Assembly: GCF_000333395.1 (NCBI RefSeq)
Contig: NZ_BADA01000545.1
Coordinates: forward strand, 1 to 48,184
From: Microbacterium sp. B19
GTDB lineage: Bacteria > Actinomycetota > Actinomycetes > Actinomycetales > Microbacteriaceae
Direction of reading: 5' to 3'
DNA: 48,184 nt
The position numbers and the translations under genes were made by a program. Positions within the stretch are counted from its first letter, which is position 1. The number at the start of each line of letters is the position of its first letter. Shown here piece after piece: positions 9,239 to 16,741 of the stretch. The notes beneath the pieces were generated by a model, which worked only from the letters and a program-made list of their open reading frames with translations, did not search any database and was not told where the DNA came from.

Positions 9239-10386
9239 CCGCACCGTCCCGCCGCATCGTCTTCCTCGGCACGCACGGGCAGTACAACATCGGCGACGAG
9301 CTGCTGCTCGAGACGTTCCTCACGCAGCTCGGCGCGCAGCACCGCTACCTCGTCAATAGCTACGATCCGGCCTTCACCCGGGCGCAGTTGCGCCCGCGGT
9401 TCGACGTCGAGGTGATCGACACCGGCGCGGACCGCCTGCGGCTGCTGCGGGCGCTGCGGGGTGCCGACCTGCTCGTCTTCGGCGGCGGCTCGATCATCAA
9501 GGAGCTCTACGCCTCGACGGGCCGGAACCCCTACTCGACGCTCGCGATGATCCTCGGGGTCGTGACGTTCGCGCGGCGCATCGCCCGGAAGCCCGTTGCG
9601 ATGCTCAATATCGGCGTCGGTCCGCTGCGGACGCCGACCGGGCTGTGGCTGGCGCGCCGGATCCTGTCGCAGGTCGACCTGATCACCGTGCGTGATCAGA
9701 AGTCGTTCGACACGTGCCGCGAGATCGGCATCGACGCGACCCTCGTCCCGGATGCCGTGTTCTCCACCGACGAGGAGTTCCTGCTCCGGCCGGCCGACGA
9801 TTCCCCCGCAACCCGCCCGGGCGGTCCGCTCCGCGTGGCCCTCAACCTCAACTTCGACATCGAGAACCCGGATGCCTGGGAGCCGTTCCTCAACCGGCTC
9901 GCCGCCGCCCTCGAGTCCGTCCACGCCCGGCATCCGATCGAGGTGCATTCGCTTCCGATGCAGATCGGTTTCAAGGACCACGACGACGTCGAGGTGCTCG
10001 ACGCCCTCGCCGGGCGCTTGGCATCCGTCCCCTTCGTCCGCCACGAACCCCGGACGCACGTGGATGCCGCCCGCCTCATCCGCGACAGCGACCTGCTGGT
10101 CAGCGAGCGGCTGCACGCGATCGTGATGGCATCCATCCTCGGGGTGCCCTCGTTCGTGCTCGCGTACGACGTGAAGGTGCGCGAACTCGCCAAGACGCTC
10201 GGCCTCGAGGACCGCACGATCGACATCAACGAGCCGTTCGAGGCAGCCGCGCTGGCCGATGGTCTCGTCGACCTGATCGAGCGGCGGGATGCCGTGGGAT
10301 CGGCGGTCGGCGCCCGGAGCGCCGAGCTGCGCGCCGAGGCCCGCGCCAGCTTCGCGCGGGCCCGCGGCTGGGTCGAGAACGCGTGA
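9235..10386 (+). CDS. Polysaccharide pyruvyl transferase family protein
   Basis: The product is 383 aa. The N-terminus GTHGQYNIGDELLLETF, the middle motif VFGGGSIIKE and the C-terminal SERLHAIVMASILGVPS are the three landmarks of the CsaB/WcaK pyruvyl transferase family. These enzymes add a pyruvate ketal from phosphoenolpyruvate to a sugar of a surface polymer, for example secondary cell-wall polymers that anchor surface proteins. The ATG at 9235 overlaps the stop of the large membrane protein (ATGA), giving a coupled operon. The acceptor sugar is unknown, and some family members have other activities. Confidence 0.87.
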   Translation: MTAPSRRIVFLGTHGQYNIGDELLLETFLTQLGAQHRYLVNSYDPAFTRAQLRPRFDVEVIDTGADRLRLLRALRGADLLVFGGGSIIKELYASTGRNPYSTLAMILGVVTFARRIARKPVAMLNIGVGPLRTPTGLWLARRILSQVDLITVRDQKSFDTCREIGIDATLVPDAVFSTDEEFLLRPADDSPATRPGGPLRVALNLNFDIENPDAWEPFLNRLAAALESVHARHPIEVHSLPMQIGFKDHDDVEVLDALAGRLASVPFVRHEPRTHVDAARLIRDSDLLVSERLHAIVMASILGVPSFVLAYDVKVRELAKTLGLEDRTIDINEPFEAAALADGLVDLIERRDAVGSAVGARSAELRAEARASFARARGWVENA

Positions 10387-10814
10387 GCTCGTCGAGGCCC
10401 CGAGCCGTGACCCTCGTTCGCTCCGCTTCGCTGACCGATCGCGCCGAGTACGCCTACGCAGCAACTGCCCCGGCCGACGCGCGACTCGTGTTCCTCGCGG
10501 GGTCGTGTCCGCTCGATCTCGAGGGATCCGTGGTGGGCATGGGCGACTTCGCGGCGCAAGCGGCGAAGTGCGTGGAGAACCTGGCGATCGCGCTCGCGGA
10601 GGCAGGCGCCGAGCTGACGGATGTCCTCAGCACCCGGGTGCTCGTCGCGTCATCGCAACGGGAAGATCTCCTGGCGGCGTGGCGCGTGGTTCGGGATGCC
10701 TTCGGGGAGCACGACGCTCCGAGCACCCTGCTCGGCGTGACCGTCCTCGGTTACGAGAACCAGCTCGTCGAGATCGAGGCCGTCGCCGCCGTCCTCGACG
10801 CCGTCACCGAGTAG
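10383..10814 (+). CDS. RidA/YjgF/YER057c/UK114 family protein
   Basis: The product is about 143 aa and shows the RidA core: FLAGSCPLDLEG near residue 42, QAAKCVENLAIALAEAGAELTDVLSTRV in the middle, and a C-terminal VEIEAVAAVL strand. Classical members deaminate reactive enamine/imine intermediates. The usual RidA arginine near the C-terminus (IEIEAVA) is not obvious, so this may be a divergent subgroup with another role. The GTG start at 10383 overlaps the upstream stop (GTGA). A second GTG at 10407 is also possible and would remove eight residues. It is the last gene of the rightward surface-polysaccharide run; a link to that pathway is not evident. Confidence 0.8.
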   Translation: MSSSRPRAVTLVRSASLTDRAEYAYAATAPADARLVFLAGSCPLDLEGSVVGMGDFAAQAAKCVENLAIALAEAGAELTDVLSTRVLVASSQREDLLAAWRVVRDAFGEHDAPSTLLGVTVLGYENQLVEIEAVAAVLDAVTE

Positions 10815-11097
10815 TCGGCGTTCCAGCCTCCGCGTCGGACAGAAAGTGCCGCAGCGCCAGCGGCCTCCGCAGGAACCGCTCCTCGTCGGGGAACGTCACC
10901 GGTTGCGTCCGCCAGTCCTCGCCCGCGTAGGAGATGAGCGCGGCCTCGTCCGCCCATTCGCTGACGTACTGCACCCGACTCGGCTCGGCCAGGTCGACGA
11001 GCACGTCGGCTGAGGAACCCGCGATACCGCTCCAGGAAAGATGCGAAAGCGTCAAGAAGGACAGGATGAAAGCCAGATGGTGGAGAACTCCGCCCAC
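10804..11097 (-). pseudogene. Frameshifted partial copy of the ABM-domain gene at 13529-13858
   Basis: The C-terminal 54 or so codons (VLVDLAEPSRVQYVSEW onward) are nearly identical to the intact gene 2.7 kb away. The first half is only weakly similar and lies in another reading frame: FHPVLLDAFASFLERYRGFL aligns with the intact DEFLAVLRGLVATFPGRYRG. The frame breaks near 11005. An open frame does run from a GTG-like codon at 11097, but its N-terminus does not resemble the family. The end overlaps the convergent RidA gene. It is best read as an old paralogue whose 3' half was recently overwritten from the intact gene, or as a truncated duplicate. Confidence 0.75.
10844..11004. repeat. 161-bp direct repeat, left copy
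   Basis: It matches 13578-13738 in the same orientation with two mismatches that I can see, at a constant offset of 2734 bp. It covers the 3' half of the ABM-domain coding sequence. Similarity drops sharply outside these limits, which points to a recent duplication or gene conversion. Confidence 0.9.
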
Positions 11098-11142
11098 GAC
11101 AAATCCCCGGCCCGCGCAGCGGCAACCGGGGCTTCGTTTAGT

Positions 11143-11967
11143 TCAATTTGCAGGCGCAGCCGCGGCCACTTTCGTAAGCAGATTCACGAAGGCCGAGCAC
11201 GTGACGAGCAAGTAGACAGCCAGTGCGGCGTCAACCTCCTCGCCCCCGATGTTGGCGTGACGGATACCACCCGCTTGGCTCGTGTAGCCGTACATGGCGC
11301 TCCAAGCCTTCAGAATGGCGGGATGCACTGGGAGCCCCCTAGCACCCAGTTCCTTGACACCATCGCCGAGGGTTTTCTTTCCCGTCAGTGAATACACGGT
11401 AGCCTCCACTGCCAAGACAGCCTCGCTCGCCACCTTCGAGTACTGAGGGTTCTGCCGGTCGGACAGTAGCGCGGTGGCGCGCTCGAGATGTGACCTTGCC
11501 GCGTCGGTGGCCGATGTGATCGCCTCGCCAATCTCCGCCGCGCTCTGGTCGTCATCGACTCTTACGAGCACGGCACCGACGAATCGATAGCCAACGAGAT
11601 TCCGCGTCAGGACCTCGTTGATACGTGACCGGAACTGTTTCGAGAACTCATCAGGGAATTGCTGGTCGAGGGCCACCCCGAGGCCTTCCACTAGTTCGAA
11701 CATGTCGACCCAATCACCCTGCAGCACCGTTCGCTTAATAGCTGACTCGCAGCCAGCCCACGAGTATTCGTCGAGCGGGCGGCGCAACACCTCTGCCCAG
11801 ACGTGCTTCATGGCGGGTTGAGACGAAGTGCGCAGCTGTGTCCAGAGAACCTGTATAAGCGGATGGATCACATTGAAGACTGCAACCCTAGTTTCCTCGT
11901 CAATTGAGTCCGTCTGAAGAACTACCCGCACCGGCCGCTGCCCAATACGCTGCCCGAATCGTTCCAC
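11143..11967 (-). CDS. AbiJ-NTD4 domain protein (predicted abortive-infection protein)
   Basis: The product is 274 aa. The N-terminal part (RFGQRIGQRPVRVVLQTDSIDEETRVAVFNVI) fits the AbiJ N-terminal domain 4 pattern, in which a Ser-Met/Ile-Asp-Asp/Glu-Glu-x-R segment precedes a W/F-N-x-I helix. The C-terminal 110 residues are helical and contain GIRHANIG followed by AVYLLVTCSAFVNLL, resembling the C-terminal helical (HEPN-like) domain of these proteins. AbiJ-family proteins are linked to phage abortive infection. I chose GTG 11967 because GGGAGG lies six bases upstream; a TTG at 12000 would be the longer alternative. Its G+C is lower than that of its neighbours. It abuts the broken end of a PIN toxin gene, so its arrival probably cut that gene. 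Confidence 0.7.
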   Translation of the reverse strand: MERFGQRIGQRPVRVVLQTDSIDEETRVAVFNVIHPLIQVLWTQLRTSSQPAMKHVWAEVLRRPLDEYSWAGCESAIKRTVLQGDWVDMFELVEGLGVALDQQFPDEFSKQFRSRINEVLTRNLVGYRFVGAVLVRVDDDQSAAEIGEAITSATDAARSHLERATALLSDRQNPQYSKVASEAVLAVEATVYSLTGKKTLGDGVKELGARGLPVHPAILKAWSAMYGYTSQAGGIRHANIGGEEVDAALAVYLLVTCSAFVNLLTKVAAAAPAN

Positions 11968-12021
11968 CCGATGCCTCCCTGCAGGCAATGACCAATTCAA
12001 GTTACCGCACCACTTCGCATA

Positions 12022-12132
12022 TCACGCCGCGCAGGGCAAGAAGGCGCCCGAGTCCGCGAAACGCAGCAGGGTGTCACACGGGGCTATCGGAACGAGGACA
12101 CAGGCGTCGAGGAAGGCCGCGAACAGACTCAC
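12022..12132 (-). pseudogene. Truncated PIN-domain toxin (5' remnant)
   Basis: A GTG at 12132, three bases after the antitoxin stop, opens 36 codons reading VSLFAAFLDACVLVPIAPCD and then TLLRFADSGAF before a stop. The F-L-D-A-C-V-L-V-P pattern with the first catalytic Asp and the following L-C-D-T-L-L-R-x-A helix is the usual N-terminus of actinobacterial PIN toxins of about 180-200 aa. Everything after the first catalytic Asp and helix is missing, so it cannot be an active RNase. The frame is lost just where the AbiJ-like gene's upstream region begins. The call rests on a short match, but its position right behind a matching antitoxin supports it. Confidence 0.7.
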
Positions 12133-12134
12133 GC

Positions 12135-12638
12135 TCAGGCCTTGCGAGCACGCGCCAGGGCGTCGGAATAATTCGACGCCTCCACCTCGTAGAGACCATC
12201 GTCGTTCGCCTGTCGGGTCATCTCGTCCAGACGACTGCGCCGTTCGTCTCGCTTTCGGTCACGGTATGCGAGGACGTCATGGAGCCGAAGACGCCGATGA
12301 CGCGACTCCCCGAGTCGCTCGAAAGGCAATTCGTGCTCATCGAGGAGCCGCACCAAAGTGTTTCGGCTGATGCCCAGCAGAGTTGCCGCCTGTTGTGTCG
12401 TCAGCTGCCGATCGATGGGCTCGAGACTGACGGACTCTCCTCGCTGCATGGCCGAGACCACTCGCCGCAACGCCTCGTAGGCCGGAAGCGGCAGTGCAAT
12501 CTGCTCCCCGTCCGGTCCGAGGAGCATGGCGGGTGCCGAGTTCTGCTCGAGGAAGTTCGCCAGCTTCAGCATCTCTTGGAGATCGTGAGGAGGCTCCACC
12601 ACCTGTGCCTGGCGAGATGAGATCGGCGTGCGTGTCAT
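12135..12638 (-). CDS. Excisionase-type HTH antitoxin of a PIN toxin pair (orphaned)
   Basis: The product is 167 aa from ATG 12638. A helix-turn-helix of the excisionase/MerR-like class lies around residues 83-125 (LTTQQAATLLGISRNTLVRLL, then ELPFERLGESRHRRLRLHD). The C-terminal region (YEVEASNYSDALARARKA) is the likely toxin-binding tail. Proteins of this plan are commonly encoded just upstream of PIN toxins in actinobacteria, where they bind DNA and neutralise the toxin. Here the toxin is reduced to a stub, so the antitoxin is an orphan that may still repress its own promoter or neutralise a toxin elsewhere. An in-frame ATG at 12647 lies inside the -10 box, so 12638 is preferred. Confidence 0.78.
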   Translation of the reverse strand: MTRTPISSRQAQVVEPPHDLQEMLKLANFLEQNSAPAMLLGPDGEQIALPLPAYEALRRVVSAMQRGESVSLEPIDRQLTTQQAATLLGISRNTLVRLLDEHELPFERLGESRHRRLRLHDVLAYRDRKRDERRSRLDEMTRQANDDGLYEVEASNYSDALARARKA

Positions 12639-12645
12639 GGCATCC

Positions 12646-12683
12646 ATTATCGCCCAATTCGCCCAAAACGTTCAAAACGTTCA
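12646..12683 (-). promoter_or_regulatory. Promoter and tandem operator of the antitoxin gene
   Basis: On the reverse strand, TTGAAC (12675-12670) and GATAAT (12651-12646) are separated by 18 bases, and the ATG at 12638 starts seven bases after the -10, which predicts a leaderless mRNA. Two head-to-tail 9-bp units AAAACGTTC (12665-12682), each with an AACGTT palindrome, overlap the -35 and the stop codon of the upstream gene. They are followed by two GGGCGA(A/T) units in the spacer. This is the expected layout for autorepression by the antitoxin. Confidence 0.6.
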
Positions 12684-13532
12684 GCGCGGCAGGGAAACGA
12701 CTTTCGATCGATCTGCCTGTGGCGGGCCATCCGCCAGCCATGCATCGACGACCCGGGCGCCATGTTCGACGTCCGCCAGCGACGAGTTCGATGCATACAG
12801 AAGGCGGGTTCGTCCGTTCTGCAATCGAATCTTGACCGTGTAGAACGTGCCCCCGCTGTTCATCAACAGGGCCAGCCCGAAGTCTGCGAGGATCCCGAGC
12901 TCGCTGGGCTCAGCGCTCTCGACCGTCGCTCGCGGGTACCTCCGCGTGAGCAGGTACCCACGGGCGATCAGCGTCGTCGGAGTGAGTTCCACCCCGCAGA
13001 TTCCGAGTCGGACAAGGAAGAGAGCCGTGAAGGCGGAGGCGAAGGCGAATAGTGCTGTGACGATCAGACGATTCCAGAGATCGGTCGTCCCCTCCGTCCA
13101 GACGTGGATGGGCACCACCGCCAGCAATCCGAGAAGGAGTCCGCCGAGGGGAACGGCCAGCACGTTCCAGATCCGAAAACGTCTCCCGAGCGACCACACC
13201 ACTCCGATCAGGCTCTTCTGTCCGTAGTACCGCGCGAGCACGGATGACGGAGGGCTGAGGAGGACAAGGGTGGCGCCCGCCCACGCGAGGAGGCCGACAA
13301 CGGCGACGACGATGTCCGGCTCGAAGGTGTACTCGGGCTTCCCCGTCGAGATGAGGATTACCCGCATGAGCAGCCACCCTCCGGCCGCGCAGCCGGCCAG
13401 GGCGATGACCGGGGACCACGCGAAAACCGCCCTCCAGAGGCGGGCCGACACCCAGTCCCGCGACTGCCGGTCTCGGTTACGACGAGATCGGACGGCGCGC
13501 GTGGTGTCGCCGACGACGTGCTCCCCCGTCAC
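12681..13532 (-). CDS. Membrane protein with C-terminal PH-like domain (hypothetical)
   Basis: The product is 283 aa. There are four hydrophobic segments, near residues 32-55, 68-90, 118-142 and 150-172. The C-terminal 110 residues form a soluble domain of short strands (GVELTPTTLIARGYLLTRRY, then GTFYTVKIRLQNGR), which resembles bacterial PH-like domains. The GTG start at 13532 overlaps the stop of the ABM-domain gene (GTGA), so the two are co-translated. No enzyme motif is visible. The end overlaps the operator of the antitoxin gene. The function is unknown. Confidence 0.65.
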   Translation of the reverse strand: MTGEHVVGDTTRAVRSRRNRDRQSRDWVSARLWRAVFAWSPVIALAGCAAGGWLLMRVILISTGKPEYTFEPDIVVAVVGLLAWAGATLVLLSPPSSVLARYYGQKSLIGVVWSLGRRFRIWNVLAVPLGGLLLGLLAVVPIHVWTEGTTDLWNRLIVTALFAFASAFTALFLVRLGICGVELTPTTLIARGYLLTRRYPRATVESAEPSELGILADFGLALLMNSGGTFYTVKIRLQNGRTRLLYASNSSLADVEHGARVVDAWLADGPPQADRSKVVSLPR

Positions 13533-13858
13533 CGGCGCAGCCCCGGGTCCTGCTCGATCGTCGGCATCGACGATAGGAAGTGCCGCAGCGCCAGCGGCCG
13601 CCGCAGGAACCGCTCCTCGTCGGGGAACGTCACCGGCTGCGTCCGCCAGTCCTCGCCCGCGTAGGAGATGAGCGCGGCCTCGTCCGCCCATTCGCTGACG
13701 TACTGCACCCGACTCGGCTCGGCCAGGTCGACGAGCACCTCATGACGGAGCAGCCCGCGATACCGGCCGGGGAACGTGGCGACGAGCCCGCGCAGCACCG
13801 CGAGGAACTCGTCCTCCATGCCCTCCCGGACGTGCGCTTCCGATACCCGGACGATCAT
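13529..13858 (-). CDS. Antibiotic biosynthesis monooxygenase (ABM) domain protein
   Basis: The product is 109 aa. It has the dimeric ferredoxin-like ABM fold pattern: MIVRVSEAHVREGMEDEFLA, a central helix (LVATFPGRYRG), and a VQYVSEWADEAALISY strand-helix with the typical W-x-D-E-A-A-L-x-x-Y. Small ABM proteins include cofactor-free oxygenases, haem-degrading enzymes and stress proteins, so the reaction is not defined. The ATG overlaps the stop of the deaminase gene (ATGA), and its own stop overlaps the membrane protein start, giving a three-gene coupled operon. Its 3' half is duplicated at 10844-11004. Confidence 0.8.
   Translation of the reverse strand: MIVRVSEAHVREGMEDEFLAVLRGLVATFPGRYRGLLRHEVLVDLAEPSRVQYVSEWADEAALISYAGEDWRTQPVTFPDEERFLRRPLALRHFLSSMPTIEQDPGLRR
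13578..13738. repeat. 161-bp direct repeat, right copy (inside intact ABM gene)
   Basis: It is the partner of 10844-11004 in the same orientation and lies in the 3' half of the intact gene. Recombination between the copies would delete 2734 bp carrying the AbiJ-like gene, the broken toxin-antitoxin pair and the membrane protein gene. Confidence 0.9.
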
Positions 13859-14337
13859 CCCCAGAACCCCCGGTGCGGCTCGGCGGCCTCGTCCTCGAGG
13901 TGCGGCCCCGACACGGCGACCGCCGGCTCCCCGTGCGCGAACACCTCGCGCGACGGCAGGTCGAGCTCACGGCCGCCGTCCTCCGACTCGGCGAGCGCGA
14001 TGAGTCCGCGCCCCGAGAGGGCGTAGACCATGCGCCCGATGCCCGCCCAGAACATCGCCCCCGCGCACATCGCGCACGGTTCGCACGATGTGTAGAGAGT
14101 GGATGCCGCCAGGTCGGTGGCATCCACGGTTCTCCAGGCGAGGCGGACGAGGTTCGTCTCCGCGTGCGCCGTCACGTCACGGTCGGTCAGCACGGTGTTC
14201 TCGGCCTCGAGCACGCGGCCGTCGGCGGTGACGAGCACCGCACCGAACGGATGGTTGCCGTGGGCGCGCGCGAGGATCGAGAGCTCGATCGCGCGGCGGA
14301 GGTGGGCGAGGTCGGTCGGGGCGAGGTCGTCGGCCAT
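13855..14337 (-). CDS. Nucleoside/nucleobase deaminase (cytidine deaminase superfamily, guanine deaminase-like)
   Basis: The product is 160 aa. The zinc site is complete: His58 and Glu60 in TAHAETN, and Cys88 and Cys91 in CEPCAMC. NHPFGAVLV upstream and the short C-terminus point to the guanine deaminase/tRNA-deaminase-like branch of the superfamily. It would hydrolyse an exocyclic amino group of a base or nucleoside in the cytoplasm; the substrate is not certain. A CATCAT hexamer lies six bases before the ATG with no ribosome site, so the mRNA may be leaderless. It is first in an operon with the ABM and membrane protein genes. Confidence 0.88.
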   Translation of the reverse strand: MADDLAPTDLAHLRRAIELSILARAHGNHPFGAVLVTADGRVLEAENTVLTDRDVTAHAETNLVRLAWRTVDATDLAASTLYTSCEPCAMCAGAMFWAGIGRMVYALSGRGLIALAESEDGGRELDLPSREVFAHGEPAVAVSGPHLEDEAAEPHRGFWG

Positions 14338-14366
14338 GGCTCGATGATGGCAGGATGCCGCCCGGC

Positions 14367-14993
14367 TTACACCGAAGTCCTGCGGACGGGTTGCCGGAGG
14401 ATGGTGCGGAGCTTGTCGGGAGAGGTTCGGCGGGCGTCGCTGAGGTAGATCTCGTGGTGCTCCCCGCTCAGGCTGAGCCCCTGACCGGGGATGAACGTGT
14501 GGTGCAGCTCGTCCAGCACGTCTGCCTCATCGTCGAAGGAACCGAGGTGCAGCGTCTGCACGCACAGTCCTTCGGCAAGGGTCTCCATCCGCACTTCTTC
14601 CAGCCGGGCGGCGGATCCTGCGGCGCGCACGGTCTCGACGGCGGAACGGAACATCGCGTCGTCGATCCAGTCGGGGACCAGGAGCATCATCGTCCAGTCC
14701 CACCGCGACTTGTCTCGCGCCACGGTGAAGGCATCCATATCTTCCGCCCACCACAGGCCCTCCAACGGAGGCACCACGTAGTCGCGGCCGAGTTCGCGTT
14801 TGCTCGCGAACTTCAGCTTGTACGCGACGGGGTACAGCGCCTGCAGGGCCTGCGTGTAAGCCGGCGCGGTGTTGGGGTCGCCGTGCCCGTCGATCATCAG
14901 ATATCGCAGGTCGGGAATCTCCACGATCCTGAATTCGCCGACCCTGGCCTGATAACTGTCGAGAGACTTCTTGAAATCGACCTTGGCCGTCAT
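14367..14993 (-). CDS. GyrI-like small-molecule-binding domain protein
   Basis: The product is 208 aa. The pattern YLMIDGHGDPN near residue 32, WTMMLLVPDWI in the middle and HEIYLSDARRTSPDKLRTILRQPV at the end matches stand-alone GyrI-like (SOUL/Rob effector-binding-like) proteins, some of which hydrolyse or sequester cyclic small molecules. There is no DNA-binding domain. The ATG at 14993 has a strong GGGGAGGAG site upstream. It is a single gene, divergent from the histidine phosphatase gene, with no sign of what it binds. Confidence 0.83.
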   Translation of the reverse strand: MTAKVDFKKSLDSYQARVGEFRIVEIPDLRYLMIDGHGDPNTAPAYTQALQALYPVAYKLKFASKRELGRDYVVPPLEGLWWAEDMDAFTVARDKSRWDWTMMLLVPDWIDDAMFRSAVETVRAAGSAARLEEVRMETLAEGLCVQTLHLGSFDDEADVLDELHHTFIPGQGLSLSGEHHEIYLSDARRTSPDKLRTILRQPVRRTSV

Positions 14994-15124
14994 AGTGCTC
15001 CTCCCCTCGCTCCGCCAGCCTGGCAGGCCACCGCGATCCGAGGTAGTGGCACCCGCCTTGGTCGATGCCCCGTTGCCTGTCAACGCCCGCGCGCACACCG
15101 CGCTCACCGACCTACCGTGCCGCA

Positions 15125-15850
15125 ATGGCAGTGGAACGACTCTGGCTCATCCGACACGGCGAGAGCGAAGGCAACGTCGCGGCCTCGAGGGCCGAGCACG
15201 GCGGATCGCCGGTGATCGCGCTCGACACCCGCGACAGCGACGTCGAGCTCTCCCCCGTCGGCGTGGAGCAGGCGACGGCACTGCGGGCGTGGGTCGACGC
15301 GCTCGACGTCCCCGTCGACGAGTACTGGGTGTCGCCCTACTGGCGCGCGCGGCAGACGCTGTCGCTCGCGCTCGGCGACCGGCCGGCGTCGGTGCCCACG
15401 CTCATCGACGAGCGGCTGCGCGACCGGGAGCTCGGCATCCTGGATCTCCTCACCACCCGCGGGGTGCAGGAACTGCACCCGGAAGAAGCGGCCCGCCGGC
15501 GCCACCTGGGCAAGTTCTACCACCGGCCACCGGGCGGAGAGTCGTGGGCGGATGTCACGCTGCGGCTCCGGTCGTTCCTCGGCGAGCGCCTCGACGCGTC
15601 ACCCGCCACGGTGCTGGTCGTCGCGCACGACGCCGTGATCATGCTCGTGCTGTACGTGCTGCTACGGATGACCGAGGCCGAACTGCTCGCGTTCAGCGCC
15701 AGCCACACCGTCCGCAACGCCTCGGTCACCGAGCTCGTGCGCACCGACGACGGCTGGAAGCTCGTGACGTTCTCGTCCGTCGACCACCTCGCGGCCGAGG
15801 GCGCCGACATCACCGTGCACTCGGGAGGCGACGATGTCCACCACGCCTGA
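15125..15850 (+). CDS. Histidine phosphatase family protein (phosphoglycerate mutase-like)
   Basis: The product is 241 aa. The catalytic LIRHGESEGN (His11) is near the N-terminus, a WRARQTLSLAL arginine motif near residue 77, and the second catalytic histidine is in VVAHDAVIML near residue 165. It is probably a broad phosphatase rather than a glycolytic mutase. The ATG at 15125 lies six bases after TACCGT (15113-15118) with no ribosome site, suggesting a leaderless mRNA. The 3' end overlaps the next gene by 17 bases. Confidence 0.88.
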   Translation: MAVERLWLIRHGESEGNVAASRAEHGGSPVIALDTRDSDVELSPVGVEQATALRAWVDALDVPVDEYWVSPYWRARQTLSLALGDRPASVPTLIDERLRDRELGILDLLTTRGVQELHPEEAARRRHLGKFYHRPPGGESWADVTLRLRSFLGERLDASPATVLVVAHDAVIMLVLYVLLRMTEAELLAFSASHTVRNASVTELVRTDDGWKLVTFSSVDHLAAEGADITVHSGGDDVHHA

Positions 15851-16667
15851 AGAGGTCACGCTGGCGCTGCTGCGCGAGTGGGGTCGCCCCGACCCGGCCG
15901 GGTCGAAGAAGTCCCGCGGGCAGGTGGTCGTGGTCGGCGGATCGCCGCGCTCCCCCGGCGCCGTGCTGCTCTCCGCCGAAGCGACGCTGCGCGTCGGCGC
16001 CGGGCGCACCGCCCTCGCCGTCCCCGCCGAGATCGCGCCCTACCTGGGATCCGCGATGCCCGAGGCCGGCATCCACTCCCTCCCCACCGGCTCCGCTTCC
16101 GTGGACGACGCTCTGCGCGCCACCCTGGAATCCTCGGATGCCGTGCTCCTCGGCCCCGGATTCGACGATCCGGATGCCACCCGCGCGGCCTTGCACGCCA
16201 TCGCCGAGGCCGACATCGACCGGCTCGTGCTGGATGCGTTCGCGCTCGGCATCCTGGGGTCGGTCGATCGGGGCATCCTCCCCGCGGAGCTGATCCTCAA
16301 CGCCAACGAGGAGGAGGCCGCGCTGCTTCTCGAACGCGACCTCACCGACGATCGCGCCGCCGACATCCGGGAGATCGCCGAACGCTACGAGGCCGTTGTG
16401 CACTGCTTCGGCACGGTGGCGCACCCGGACGGACGCACGTGGCAAGCCGAGCCGGGCAGCTCGGGCCTCGGCACCGCCGGCAGCGGCGACGTGCTGTCGG
16501 GCGCGATCACCGGCTTCGCCGCGCTCGGCATGGAGCCGGAACGCGCCGCGGTCTGGGGCGGATGGACGCACGCCCGCGCGGGTGACCGGCTCACCGAGCG
16601 GGTCGGCATAGGTTTTCTCGCGCGGGAGTTGCTGCCGGAGCTGACCGCGGTCGTGCACGAGAGCTGA
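15834..16667 (+). CDS. nnrD: ADP-dependent NAD(P)H-hydrate dehydratase (single domain)
   Basis: The product is 277 aa. RGQVVVVGGSPRSPGAVLLSA near residue 30, LLGPGFDD in the middle and the catalytic GTAGSGDVLSGAITGF near residue 216 identify the carbohydrate-kinase-like repair dehydratase. It dehydrates the damaged S-form of NADHX or NADPHX, using ADP. The epimerase domain found fused in many species is absent here and must lie elsewhere. It overlaps the histidine phosphatase gene by 17 bases, so the two are co-transcribed. It converges on the HPP gene with a 74-bp spacer in which I see no strong terminator. Confidence 0.88.
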   Translation: MSTTPEEVTLALLREWGRPDPAGSKKSRGQVVVVGGSPRSPGAVLLSAEATLRVGAGRTALAVPAEIAPYLGSAMPEAGIHSLPTGSASVDDALRATLESSDAVLLGPGFDDPDATRAALHAIAEADIDRLVLDAFALGILGSVDRGILPAELILNANEEEAALLLERDLTDDRAADIREIAERYEAVVHCFGTVAHPDGRTWQAEPGSSGLGTAGSGDVLSGAITGFAALGMEPERAAVWGGWTHARAGDRLTERVGIGFLARELLPELTAVVHES

Positions 16668-16741
16668 TGCGCTGAAGAGACAAAACGTAGGCAGATAGCT
16701 CTAGCTGGGTACGAATGGTTCCGCCATCCTTGCTGACCCCG

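Noticed and set aside
16668..16741. Possible terminator between the NAD(P)H-hydrate dehydratase and HPP genes
   Set aside because: No stable stem-loop was visible in this short convergent spacer.
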